From: an uncultured bacterium
GTDB lineage: Bacteria; Myxococcota_A; Bradymonadia; UBA7976; VGTA01
Assembly: GCA_943788935.1 (NCBI GenBank)
Contig: CALSSE010000010.1
Span: 1-64,000 of the forward strand
Reading direction: 5' to 3'
DNA length: 64,000 bases
Each line of letters opens with the position of its first letter. Positions within the stretch are counted from its first letter, which is position 1. The position numbers and the translations under genes are program-made. The notes beneath the pieces were generated by a model that worked only from the letters and a program-made list of their open reading frames with translations, searched no databases and had not been told where the DNA came from. Below, one piece after another: positions 45,293 to 54,849 of the stretch.

Positions 45293-47392
45293 TCAAGGAC
45301 TATTGCCAGAGATATAGACTTGGCCAAGGACGCCATCTCCAATACTGTCACGTAGGGAGATCGCCCGCGCGTTTGGCAAACTCTGGTTATTTCGGACAGA
45401 AAGGTTTCCACCGACGTCCTGAACACCCAAAAGACCATTGAAGTTGCGAAGAGACCGGTTTCCATTGATGCTAAGGTTACTTGTTACCTCTCGGAGTCCT
45501 TGTAATCCATTAATGCTCTGCAAAGATGAATTGGAATTGAAGAGAGCATGACCTTCAATCATATCGAGAGCATCTAAGCCTTCGATCGATCTCAAACTAC
45601 GATTCCCGGTTACCTCAAAATGGCTTGTAAGCCGCGGGAGATTATTGAAACCGGAAATAGAAGCTAGGGAGCTGTTATCTTTGATTAGGAATGCATCGCC
45701 TACCCAAACAAGGCTACTGAGAGCGCCAATATTTCTTAAGGTTCTGTTACCTTCGAGTAATATCTGATGACCGATCGCCTCTAAAGCAGATAGACCTGCC
45801 ATATTGGCGAGTGAACTTTCTTCGATGACTCGGAGATCTTCACCGATCCAACTTAATGAGCTTAAGGCATCGAAGTTTCTTAATGAGTTATTAAAACTCA
45901 CGATGAGGTTTTCTCCAATGAGCCTTAAATTATTAAGCCCAGTCAAGTTCATCAATGTTGTGTTACGCGAGATCTTAACATCACCTCTCACTTCACATAA
46001 ACACTCAAGACCGGCGAGACTTGTGAGGCTTGTTTGGTTGACGATGAGATCTTCGCTGATAATACTGTAACCATTATCGCAGAACCCTCGGACCTGCCCC
46101 GAATTTTTTGGGCTGAATGTTCCCTCGTATACTGTGCCACCACATGTGGGAGGTGCGGGAAGTTCATGCTGATCTCTCATCAAGTGAGCCTCTAACAGCT
46201 TCACGCCACCTAAGCCGTCAGCTAAGGCGACGAGCTCGCCCTTCATCGCGACAGCATTCGCGCTCCCGCGGTCACCAGGGGTATCAAATTGAGCAAGTAG
46301 CTCTGTCTCTTGTCCTTCTTGGATGTCCAAGACAACGAGCCCCTCTTGGCCATTTGCTAGGAGAGCAAAGCGTCCTTCTGATTCAACAACTCCTGCATTC
46401 GCATTTCCTTCTGTAGTGACCACGTCCATCTCTGCAAGCGAACCGTTGGCGAGAGAGAAGGTTAAAAGTCCTCGCTCGTCCGCGCTAAGATGAAAACGAT
46501 CTCCAGTCCTAAATCCCCAAGATGGGGCGCCGACAGTGAGTCCATTTAACGGTAAAGTAACGATATTCGATCCATCATCTATGCCAATTGTCATAGGACC
46601 TTGGTCATCTTCGCTTGTGAGATCTGACCAAGGAATACGGATCAAAGAGGCATTAGGACCTCCGGTAACTAGGAGCACCTCATCATCGGAGAGCATCTCG
46701 ACATATCGAGCATCACTTAGGGGATAGAAGAATACCATTTCAGGAGTGCTAGGGTCTTGAAGATTAACACCTATAACCCCTCCGTCATCACCTGTCGTCA
46801 CGAGTGCGTAATCGTCATGAATCGTGACCATAGTTGCTTGGTTTGAGTAAAGGTCTATGGACGAAAGCATCGTCGGAGGACCCTGTACGTCAAAGATTTT
46901 AAGGCTCGCCGCTTCATCAGCAGTACCGCTCGCCACAACCAAGTAACGATCTCTATATATTCTGATCCGGTTCAGATCAGCGTTTTCCATCAATACCTCA
47001 TACTCTAGAACAGGCGTTGAGGGATTTGTAACGTCAATCACCTGAAGAACACCAAGGTGAGGGTCGCCCTTAAAGTTATAACTCACAAGAAGCAGGTCTC
47101 CATTGAAGAGGACGTCTGTAGCCTGCACGATCTCTCCATTAACAGAAGGAGCAGAAGCTTGAGCGATCGCCTCTAAGGAGAAACCATCTGCGATAAGGCG
47201 GCCTGTGCCTTCTTCAATAAGCTCGAATTGAGCGGTTTGTGTGGAGACCTCAATCTTTTCGAGAGGTTCACCACGCTTGACGATTGTGAGTTCTCCGCCA
47301 TCTTGACAACCAAGAAGACCCGCCAATACGAGTAATATAAAGAAACTTAAGGGCCGCAAATGGGTAAGAAAAGAACGGTAGGTTTGATACAT
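45293..47392 (-). CDS. Lipoprotein with LVIVD-type propeller and receptor L-domain-like repeats
   Basis: The signal has lipobox LLGC. Residues of about 90-400 have repeats such as GVLQVIDVTNPSTPVLEYEV, SLKIFDVQGPPTML and VIGVNLQDPSTPEMVFFYP, which match LVIVD beta-propeller repeats. A short Cys pair region (CGGTV...GFCDNG) leads to about 250 residues of regular strand repeats (NTTLMNLTGLNNLRLIGENL, SLANMAGLSALEAIG), similar to receptor L-domain repeats. GAGGA lies 10 nt before the ATG. It is probably a surface binding protein; the ligand is unknown. Confidence 0.8.
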   Translation of the reverse strand: MYQTYRSFLTHLRPLSFFILLVLAGLLGCQDGGELTIVKRGEPLEKIEVSTQTAQFELIEEGTGRLIADGFSLEAIAQASAPSVNGEIVQATDVLFNGDLLLVSYNFKGDPHLGVLQVIDVTNPSTPVLEYEVLMENADLNRIRIYRDRYLVVASGTADEAASLKIFDVQGPPTMLSSIDLYSNQATMVTIHDDYALVTTGDDGGVIGVNLQDPSTPEMVFFYPLSDARYVEMLSDDEVLLVTGGPNASLIRIPWSDLTSEDDQGPMTIGIDDGSNIVTLPLNGLTVGAPSWGFRTGDRFHLSADERGLLTFSLANGSLAEMDVVTTEGNANAGVVESEGRFALLANGQEGLVVLDIQEGQETELLAQFDTPGDRGSANAVAMKGELVALADGLGGVKLLEAHLMRDQHELPAPPTCGGTVYEGTFSPKNSGQVRGFCDNGYSIISEDLIVNQTSLTSLAGLECLCEVRGDVKISRNTTLMNLTGLNNLRLIGENLIVSFNNSLRNFDALSSLSWIGEDLRVIEESSLANMAGLSALEAIGHQILLEGNRTLRNIGALSSLVWVGDAFLIKDNSSLASISGFNNLPRLTSHFEVTGNRSLRSIEGLDALDMIEGHALFNSNSSLQSINGLQGLREVTSNLSINGNRSLRNFNGLLGVQDVGGNLSVRNNQSLPNARAISLRDSIGDGVLGQVYISGNSP

Positions 47393-47814
47393 ATATTTAT
47401 CCTCAAAAACCCCACTAATGCGTACAACTGATGAGTGTATGGTTTTACCGCATCTTATATTTAAACATTTAGATATTTTGTAATTTTATCATTTTGATAA
47501 ATGAAAACAAAACAAAGTTATAGAGCTTAGAATTTGAAGACCATTTCGAAGATTGAGAATGATCGTTGAATCAGAGAGATGAATGCAGAGAGCATCAAGT
47601 GAGATTACTATAGTTGGTTAAAGATTGATCATGTGGTCTTTAAGAACACGTTTTATAGTGATTTTATACTTCAGGTATCCATTGGGGCAATGTGGCTGAG
47701 TCGTGTGTTTACCTCTCATGTTTTATCATATATTATTCAATAGAGCTATGCGCCAACGCTTGAAAACGGTGGAGCTCCACACTCTATGACTAATGATAAA
47801 ATACTAGGGTACAT
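47393..47814. other. AT-rich intergenic region
   Basis: No gene is supported. TTTATCA at 47485 and TGATAAA at 47495 form a small AT-rich hairpin. The stretch 47688-47715 resembles 44653-44680. Confidence 0.35.
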
Positions 47815-48327
47815 ATGTTAGTTTCATCGTATCGATTATTTCTTGACCTAGATGGTGTATTGGCCAATTTTGATCTAGGAATGTATCAGATCACAGGTTC
47901 TTACCCTCACCAGCTAAAAGTCAATAAGCTATGGCAGGCTGCGGCTAGAGCCGATGGTTTTTTTGAGTATCTTCCTTGGATGCCTGAAGGCAAGAAACTT
48001 TGGGAAAGTACGAAGAAGTTTAATCCCACAATCCTCACAGGTCTGCCTAGAGGTCAATGGGCAGAACCTCAAAAAAGGTCGTGGTGTGCTCGTGAGCTTG
48101 GATCTGATGTTCCGGTCATCACGTGTATGGCTCAGGAGAAAATAAAGTTCGCTTGTTCCGTATTAAAGCCAGGTGAAATACCGGTATTAGTGGATGATCG
48201 TTCTAAACATAAATCGGTGTGGGAAGATAAAGGAGGCGTCTTCATTGTACATCAATCCGTGTCTGAGTCTTTGCACCAGCTAAGCCGCTTAGGTTTTGAG
48301 ATCACCGAAAATCTAAACGGACAATAG
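47815..48327 (+). CDS. HAD-superfamily 5'(3')-deoxyribonucleotidase-like protein
   Basis: The 170-residue protein has the HAD motifs FLDLDGVLANFD (I), PTILTGLP (II), a Lys in QEKIKFA (III) and PVLVDDRSKHKSVW (IV). This arrangement fits the NT5C-like 5'-nucleotidases often found in phages and accessory regions, which act on deoxynucleoside monophosphates. The length is normal. It stands alone between two decayed regions, and its base composition is more AT-rich than the core genes. Confidence 0.8.
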   Translation: MLVSSYRLFLDLDGVLANFDLGMYQITGSYPHQLKVNKLWQAAARADGFFEYLPWMPEGKKLWESTKKFNPTILTGLPRGQWAEPQKRSWCARELGSDVPVITCMAQEKIKFACSVLKPGEIPVLVDDRSKHKSVWEDKGGVFIVHQSVSESLHQLSRLGFEITENLNGQ

Positions 48328-48770
48328 CAGAGGTCTTGTAAAGGTCTCAGAGTCGTAGAGGCCTCAGAGGACAATGAAAACAACCCTTCTCACCAGTCTA
48401 ACTTGCTTCTCAAGACTTCAAACATTAGATGCTCTATGGATCATAGATCAAACAAGCTCTTGGTGACCCGCTGTTACGTCTGCTCAAGGAGTTCTCAAGA
48501 TTATAATCAAGCGGTTCAGCTAGCGGCTTAAGTAGACGCCTAAGAAGCAAGTGTGTCCGAAGAGTCTCTGTTCAATGGACAAAAGCCGAGAACCTCCAGA
48601 TTAGGATGAGCAATAATATCCTCTACAGTGACCTTCAGATCATTTTCCTCCCTTTCACTGAGAGCTCCATTGATAACTCTACTTAACCCGTGAAGCAACT
48701 TTAGACTAACTAACCTTAACAGAGCCTCTTCTTCTACTCATTTCGCTCAGCTCAGCTAAGGTCCTCACCA
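48328..48770. other. Intergenic region with no supported gene
   Basis: About 440 bases. No frame, repeat or RNA was recognised; it may be debris of a lost gene. Confidence 0.4.
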
Positions 48771-50009
48771 CTATCTAACCACAGGTAACCTTTGACGTCG
48801 CCATGACTTCGCCGGACGTACTGGGCGAAAACCTATATAGTATGAGTCGTTTAGTCGACTATAGTTGTCTGTTATAATGAGTGTCAACCTTCTACCGCTT
48901 TGATTAAAGCTATCAGGCAAACCTCTGCTACTATGATTGAGACCAATGACCCTTTGATTTTGTTGGCCTGTGCTCTCATTCGTCCACTCGCTGACATTAC
49001 CAAATAGATCGGTTAAACCAAGAGCATTATCTCCCCTAGGATAGGAGTAGACCGAAGAGGTCCCCTCTCCCCTGCATGAGTGAATCAAATGCCATTGGAT
49101 ATTAACATACGCTAACTTTGTGTCGCCAAGCTCGCAATCAGGGATCTCGGGGTCGTGTTCATATCTCTGTCCACCGTCAGTGGCGGCATAGGCCCACTGA
49201 GCAGTAGAGGGGAGCGTCCCTCCCACCCATTCAGCAAAACGACTCGACTCAGCATAGTTAGTGTTCACTGGATGATGACGCTTTTCCGCGAGATGATTAG
49301 GTCCTCCTATCCCTGTACAATAACCAGCCTGTATACAGCTCACATATTGTTGGACTGTCACTTCCGATCTACTAATCTCAAAGTCAGAGACCGCCACTTC
49401 CTCTCCCGAAGGGAGTAATACACTCCCTCCTTCAACATACACCCAGTCAATCTCCCCTTGTTGTAAGTTGACCAAACTTCTCGCTTCCCAAGTACAGTCT
49501 TCTTGACAATAGGGTTGACCATCACATTCTTCATTAAGCTCGATCCATTCTTCATTGTTATTCGATCGATATAGGTAATTGAGCTGAGTCACTCCATCGC
49601 CACATCGTGGGGTTTGACATGCGTGGCAACCATCGAGGATATCGACATCACCTCCGTCATCACAGGCTTCATATCCGGGCTCACCCTCAACAATGTCAGC
49701 ACGAACAACACCATCGCCACAGCGAGCGATATGGCATCCATAACAGTCATCGGTCGGGTTATCATTGGCGTCATCACACTCCTCACCTAACTCTAGCTGG
49801 ACTACCCCATCACCGCAGCTCTCTATCTCACAGCGTCGACTACATCCATCACCATCTTCACGATTACCATCATCGCAGTGCTCGCCAAGAGCTAGCCAGC
49901 CATCACCACAGCTCTCAACTTGGCAATGGTCATCACAGCCATCGCCTGCGATTCGATTACCGTCATCACAGCTCTCCTGCCCATCGATAATTCGATTTCC
50001 ACACATCAA
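48771..50009 (-). pseudogene. Segment 5 of the giant gene: DUF4215 repeats and second FGE domain
   Basis: In frame with segment 4. DUF4215 units are followed by an FGE-like domain (IDWVYVEGGSVLLPSGEE, FEISRSEVTVQQY, WAYAATDGGQRYEHD, ALGLTDLFGNVSEWTNE, IGFRPVRPAKS). FGE-like domains in bacterial lipoproteins usually bind or modify partners. Catalytic Cys residues of true FGE are not evident. Confidence 0.82.
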
Positions 50010-50219
50010 CCGACACTGATCATCACAGCCGTCTCCCTCAGTCCCCTCTCCATTGTCACACTCTTCACCGAGATGAACTTGAAGATTTCCATCTCCACAG
50101 TCCTCTAAGTGACACTCACCATCACAGCCGTCACCTGGTAAACGATCACCATCATCGCAGGCCTCACCCGAGTCGAGAATACCATTACCACAGATCTCTG
50201 TAATACATTGAGCGCTACA

Positions 50220-50798
50220 TCAATCACCGCTCATCAGGTTGCCATCATCACAGAGCTCGGTCCGATCAACGACACCGTTTCCACAGAGCGTAAAGCAGTA
50301 TGCATCACAACCGTCGCCGTCGAGTCGATTTCCATCATCACACTCTTCTCCCAAATGAGGCTGCCTGACCCCGTTGCCGCAGTACTCTTGTTGACATTGA
50401 GCATCACAGCCATCGCCCTCTTCAGTGTTCCCGTCATCACAGCGTTCCCCATACGCTTCATCGGTCACACCATCACCGCACTCGACATAAACAGATTGGC
50501 ATTGACTCGTGCAGAGCTGACATGAAGTCTGACCTTCGGAGCAGCTCAAAGGAGGCGACTCTCCTTCATCACATTCCTCAGCGGCCAAGAGATCAACCAC
50601 TCCATCTCCACAGCGGGAGATTTGCCCCTCTACTATACGACAAGTGGCATCACAGACCATACACCTAACCTGCCCGTAGTCACAGGCCTCAAGAAGCGTA
50701 TTGCCATCATCACACTCCTCTCCTCGCTGTGGGTTGAAGATGCCATTACCACACTGATCATTAGCTCTATTTTCACTCGTCACATTAATCGGGATCAT
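50220..50798 (-). pseudogene. Segment 4 of the giant gene: DUF4215 repeats
   Basis: The segment is in frame with segment 3 across its TAG. It carries five to six DUF4215 units and stops at TGA inside GD-stop-CSAQC, where all other units have GDGC. A single GGA to TGA change explains it. Confidence 0.82.
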
Positions 50799-50891
50799 GG
50801 GTCTGAATCCAACAAAAGAGGCTGCTGAATATAACTCACCTGCATTAACTTGAGTGATACTAAATCTTTGCTTATGTTGGAGAGTGATACG

Positions 50892-52910
50892 CTAAAGGTC
50901 CTCTTGATATCCTCCTTTGATCTGATAATAAGAGAGACCTTTAGCGACTCTAGATCCGCCTTGGCTGACCGATGTTTGACCAAGATGATCATAATGATCA
51001 TAGCCGACTCTCCATTCGCTCTGCGTCATCTCAAAGAGATTACCGACCATATCGCATAGGCCTTGGTTGGTTCTGTCAAAGAAATAGGAGCAAGGGAGAG
51101 AAGGATCATCCAGCCCACAGGCATGAGTGTTGGCTAGACAGGAGGTCTCTTCTATGGGCTGAAGCTCCGCTCCCCATGGGAAATCTTCATTAACCCCTCG
51201 ACTCCGGGCAGCAAATTCCCACTCTAGTTCACTGGGGAGTCTTCCTCCTACCCATTCAGCATAGGCTGTCATCACCTGATAAGGCACTCCTCGAACAGCA
51301 TAACTTTCACCTTCTTGGAGTCGGTCAGCCCAAGATACCCGCTGTGATCTATCTGTTCCGGCGTCCCAAGATTCACAAGGCCCCCTATCAATACACGCTC
51401 TCATTTGGCCGATAGTGACCTCAGTCTTAGCCATATAGAAGCCGCGAATATAATAATCTCTCTGAGGCGTCAGAGCGCTCTCCCAAGCAAACCCTGAGTG
51501 GGGATCAAGCTCACCAATGGGCTTACCAATTTGGATAGGCCCTCCCTCGATGAGTATCCAATCGATGTCAGGACATCCAACCTCCGCGCAGGGCTTGAGC
51601 TGACAGGAGTCATTGCACCCCGCCTCGGTCGAATCACAGGCCTCACCGATATCACGCCTGCCATTACCACAATACTCCACGAGGCATAGATGACATCCAT
51701 CTCCCGCTTGATCGTTACCATCTTCGCATTCTTCACCTAAATGAGTCTGAATCAGACCGTCTCCACATGTATCTCGAGCGCACTCCTCATCGCAGCCATC
51801 ACCATTGATAAGGTTGCCATCATCACAGGCCTCTCCATTATCGAGCCGACCATTGCCGCACTCTTCAGCGAGACACTCTGAGTCACATCCATCACCAGGC
51901 GATTGATTCCCATCATCACACTCCTCAGAGGCATCCCTAAAGCCATTGCCACACTCGAGCTGACAGAGAGCATCACAGCCATCACCAAAGAAGAGATTCC
52001 CATCATCACAGCGCTCCCCTGCTTGTCGTACTCCATTGCCACAGACCTTGGGTCGACACTCGCTGTCACAGCCATCGGCGTTTGCGAGATTTCCATCATC
52101 ACACTCTTCTCCCGCGCCCTCTTGTACGAGACCATTACCGCAGAACTCCAAGCGACATTGAGCGTCACATCCATCCCCATCGTCGAGGTTACGGTCATCA
52201 CACTCTTCGTTCAGACCCAAAGAGCCATCTCCACACGTAAGGTGACAGAGATCGCAGCCATCGAGTGGATCGCTATTACCGTCGTCACACTCTTCCCCTC
52301 CCCACTGTTGAATCACTCCATTTCCGCATTCTTCTATTCTGCAGAGGTCATCACACCCATCAGAGCGATCGGTGTTTCCATCATCACAGGTCTCAAACAA
52401 TGACTGTAACTCACCATCACCACAGTAGGTTGCCGTCAGCGTTCTCGGCTGACACCCAGCGTCACATACAGAACAAGTGCTCCCTCGCGCTCCATAGCAA
52501 GACTCCGTCTCTGTGTTGCCATCATCACAGCCTTCGAGCCCTTCATCGATCACTCCATCGCCACACCGAGAGGTCAGCCCCGCGACCTCTTGGCAGTCTT
52601 CATTACACACCGTACAGTTTTCTTGGTTGTAGGGGCAGCGGAGATTAATGGGTAAGCCAGAGTCACACACTTCTCCTTCTTCGCCCTGTATGATTTGGTC
52701 TCCACAATAAGGCGCATTGATCTGAAGTCGCTGACAGTCTGCATCACAGATTAGGCAGGTATAGTTGCTGAGACCATAAGGGCATGCCTCAGTGAGAGTG
52801 TTACCGTCATCACAGGTCTCAAAGGGGAGATTGACCGCCCCATCTCCACAGCTCATGGTTAACCCAGGACGAATACGACAATCGGCATCACAGACCTCAC
52901 ACTCACTCAT
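50892..52910 (-). pseudogene. Segment 3 of the giant gene: DUF4215 repeats and first FGE domain
   Basis: About a dozen DUF4215 units (CGNG...GEECDDGN...GDGCD) are followed by an FGE-sulfatase-like domain from DWILIEGGPIQIG to GGYQEDL. The domain is cut by TAG, but the same frame continues past it to SFVGFRPM, the normal end of the domain. Confidence 0.82.
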
Positions 52911-52944
52911 CTCATAGGGGCAAAACTCATTCAGCTCTCCTCCC

Positions 52945-53478
52945 TCATCGCACTCTGATTAAGCCATAACCGCAAAATCGGGCTGTCCCCTCAATGAGTC
53001 TACAGGTCGCGTCACAGACAACACACGCTGGATCACCATAACGGCACAGCTCGGTAACCGTGCCTCCATCATCACACTCTTCTCCCGCTTCGAGAACGCT
53101 GTTACCGCACTCGGTTTGCACACAGACCGCTGCGCCTTCATCGATCCCACAAATAAAACGCTGTGGACAGGTTTCATCTCGCCAAGTCACTCCGCGATTG
53201 CAACGCTGAAGCGTTGAGCCATCACAGCGGGTATCATTGGCCACGCATATTAATGGGGTGCAGCTGTGTTCGTTCTCGAGAAGGGCGCAGCGACTCCCCT
53301 CCTCACAGCGCTCTATGATCTCCCAAGAGCGACCGATATCATCACATCGTAAGGTCGCCTCCTCTCCTTCTCCGCAGCTAGTAGAGTCCGGGACACAGAG
53401 ACGTGGCACACAGCGCGTCTCAGTAAAGTTCACCTCCTCGCAGTTCTCCTCTCCTGCACACATCACCTGATCCCACAT
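52945..53478 (-). pseudogene. Segment 2 of the giant gene: Cys-rich modules and first DUF4215 repeats
   Basis: This segment is in the same frame as segment 1 and follows its TGA after four codons. It has modules with ...C...GRSWEIIERC..GSRC and a DUF4215 unit (CGNSVLEAGEECDDGG). It goes out of frame after FCGYG, where the +1 frame reads ECDEGGELNEFC. Confidence 0.8.
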
Positions 53479-53490
53479 ACCGCTCTGATC

Positions 53491-54225
53491 TCAAAATTCT
53501 CTAACTCGACCATTGCAGCGAGCGCTGCCGGGTACGCAACGATCCTCTAGCGCACAGCTCTCGTCACAATACAGAACATCATCATCGACTCGATCAACAG
53601 GACACTCGCCGCAGACTCCTAAAAGAGTGGGCTCACAGCGATCACCGACTCCATCACCGAGGCCAGCATTATCGCTGTCACGTTGATCGGGATTATATAC
53701 CTTAAGGCAATTATCGACCTCGTTTAAGACTCCATCATTATCGATATCTTCGTCACAAGCATCGCCTAGGTCATCACCTAAACTAGGTCCTCCTGGTTGA
53801 CCCAACATGTGTTGATCGGTGTTCTCTTGTCCACTATTGATAACCGCTGGACAGTTATCGGTCTGATCCGGAATGCCATCTCGATCTTGATCAGCGTCTA
53901 GATCTACAATACACCGTCTCTGTACACAGGTGAGTCCTAGCTCACAATCACTGTTCACTTGGCACTCGATCACGGTACAGCGTTGAGTAGAGAGGTCACA
54001 GAAGCTCATCGAAGGACAGGCATCATCAGTGCGGCACTCACAGACCCCTCCTTCACACTGTTCGACGATGATCTGATCGGTCCCGATCGGTGCACAGAGC
54101 CCACTTACACATCGGCTTCCAATGGAGCAATCACTGTTCACAACACAGCTCATCGTGATCTCCTTGGTGGTCAGCGGCTCATTGCAAGCGATGCAGTGTA
54201 ATATAAGAGCGCTGTAGAGGGCCAA
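53491..54225 (-). pseudogene. Segment 1 of the giant gene: signal, Cys modules, TSP3 repeats
   Basis: The frame opens at a TTG and contains CIACNEP (lipobox), several Cys pairs and Asp-rich calcium-type repeats (DADQDRDGIPDQ, DEDIDNDGVLNEVDNC). It ends in NGRVREF and TGA. The related relic at 54349-54676 reads REICNQLGEWD, so the TGA stands where Cys is expected. Confidence 0.8.
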
Positions 54226-54348
54226 GGACAGCTTATTTATCGCTTATTTACTCTCACGTTACCTCTCGGTTGTTGACGATGAACAAGTCTCTAGCTTACT
54301 CATATATTTTTCAGCCTAAGGTATCAATATATTGTATATAAAGATTGA

Positions 54349-54676
54349 TCAGAAATACTGATTATCACAGTCATTTAAGTTGCATCGGTAATTTTCTAGA
54401 CAAATCTCCAGAACCTCAAAGCCACGGCCGGTTTGATTACATTTGTCAATGCGTTCACCTTCGGTACTACACACAATACAAACCGGTATGCAGACACGAA
54501 TATCGCGGCGTGTTTCTTGCACATTGATCAATACAATTTTTATCGCCTATACACAGGACTTCATCCCATTCCCCAAGTTGATTACAGATCTCTCGTGTAA
54601 TGATATTACAGCGCTCGTGACCAAGTACACATTGCAAGTTGTGGTTTTCTTGCCTCATCTGTGGCATCGATGTCAT
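54349..54676 (-). pseudogene. Relic of a second Cys-rich gene (frameshifted)
   Basis: Two overlapping frames encode CNIITREICNQLGEWDEVLC..KNC and then ETRRDIRVCIPVC, GERIDKCNQTGRGFEVLEIC. Joined by one frameshift near 54530, they align with segments 1 and 2 of the giant gene (CNGRVREF.DQSGMWDQVMC..ENC, ETRCVPRLC, GRSWEIIERC). It is a short remnant of a paralogue, or of a former upstream part. Confidence 0.75.
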
Positions 54677-54849
54677 AACATTAGGGAATAAAATGTATCT
54701 CTGATGAGAGCTCGAGAGCGATCAAAAATATGGTTAGATAGGCTCAAACTCTCTGAATGTGATTTAAAACACCTCATGTGACGTCACATAATTAAAAATG
54801 GCATATATCCTGCATTGAGGTTGTTTTAATATTTTACAAAGGAGCTATT

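Larger units (their letters stand above)
48771..54240 (-). pseudogene. Giant lipoprotein gene (Cys-rich, TSP3, DUF4215 repeats, two FGE domains), broken
   Basis: Five open frames on the minus strand form one ancestral gene. Order: lipoprotein signal (core SLALYSALILHCIAC), Cys-rich modules, thrombospondin type 3-like Asp repeats (DADQDRDGIPDQTDNCP), more Cys modules, DUF4215 repeats (CGDG...GEECDDGN), an FGE/SUMF1-like domain, further DUF4215 repeats and a second FGE domain ending at 48771. Breaks are TGA at 53491-53493, a frameshift near 52950, TAG at 50892-50894 inside the first FGE domain, and TGA at 50220-50222. Homology continues across every break. ATA at 54240 sits where MNKLSLALYS would start, so the start codon is probably also lost. 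The product would have been about 1800 residues at the cell surface. Confidence 0.85.

Noticed and set aside
49607..50019. His- and Ser-rich plus-strand frames opposite the DUF4215 repeats
   Set aside because: They are antisense shadows of GDGCDD-type repeats and show no independent start signal or conserved pattern.
48771..54240. Five separate genes for Cys-rich and FGE proteins
   Set aside because: Four of five segments lie in register or one frameshift apart, domains are cut in the middle, and internal starts lack ribosome binding sites, so one broken gene is the better reading.
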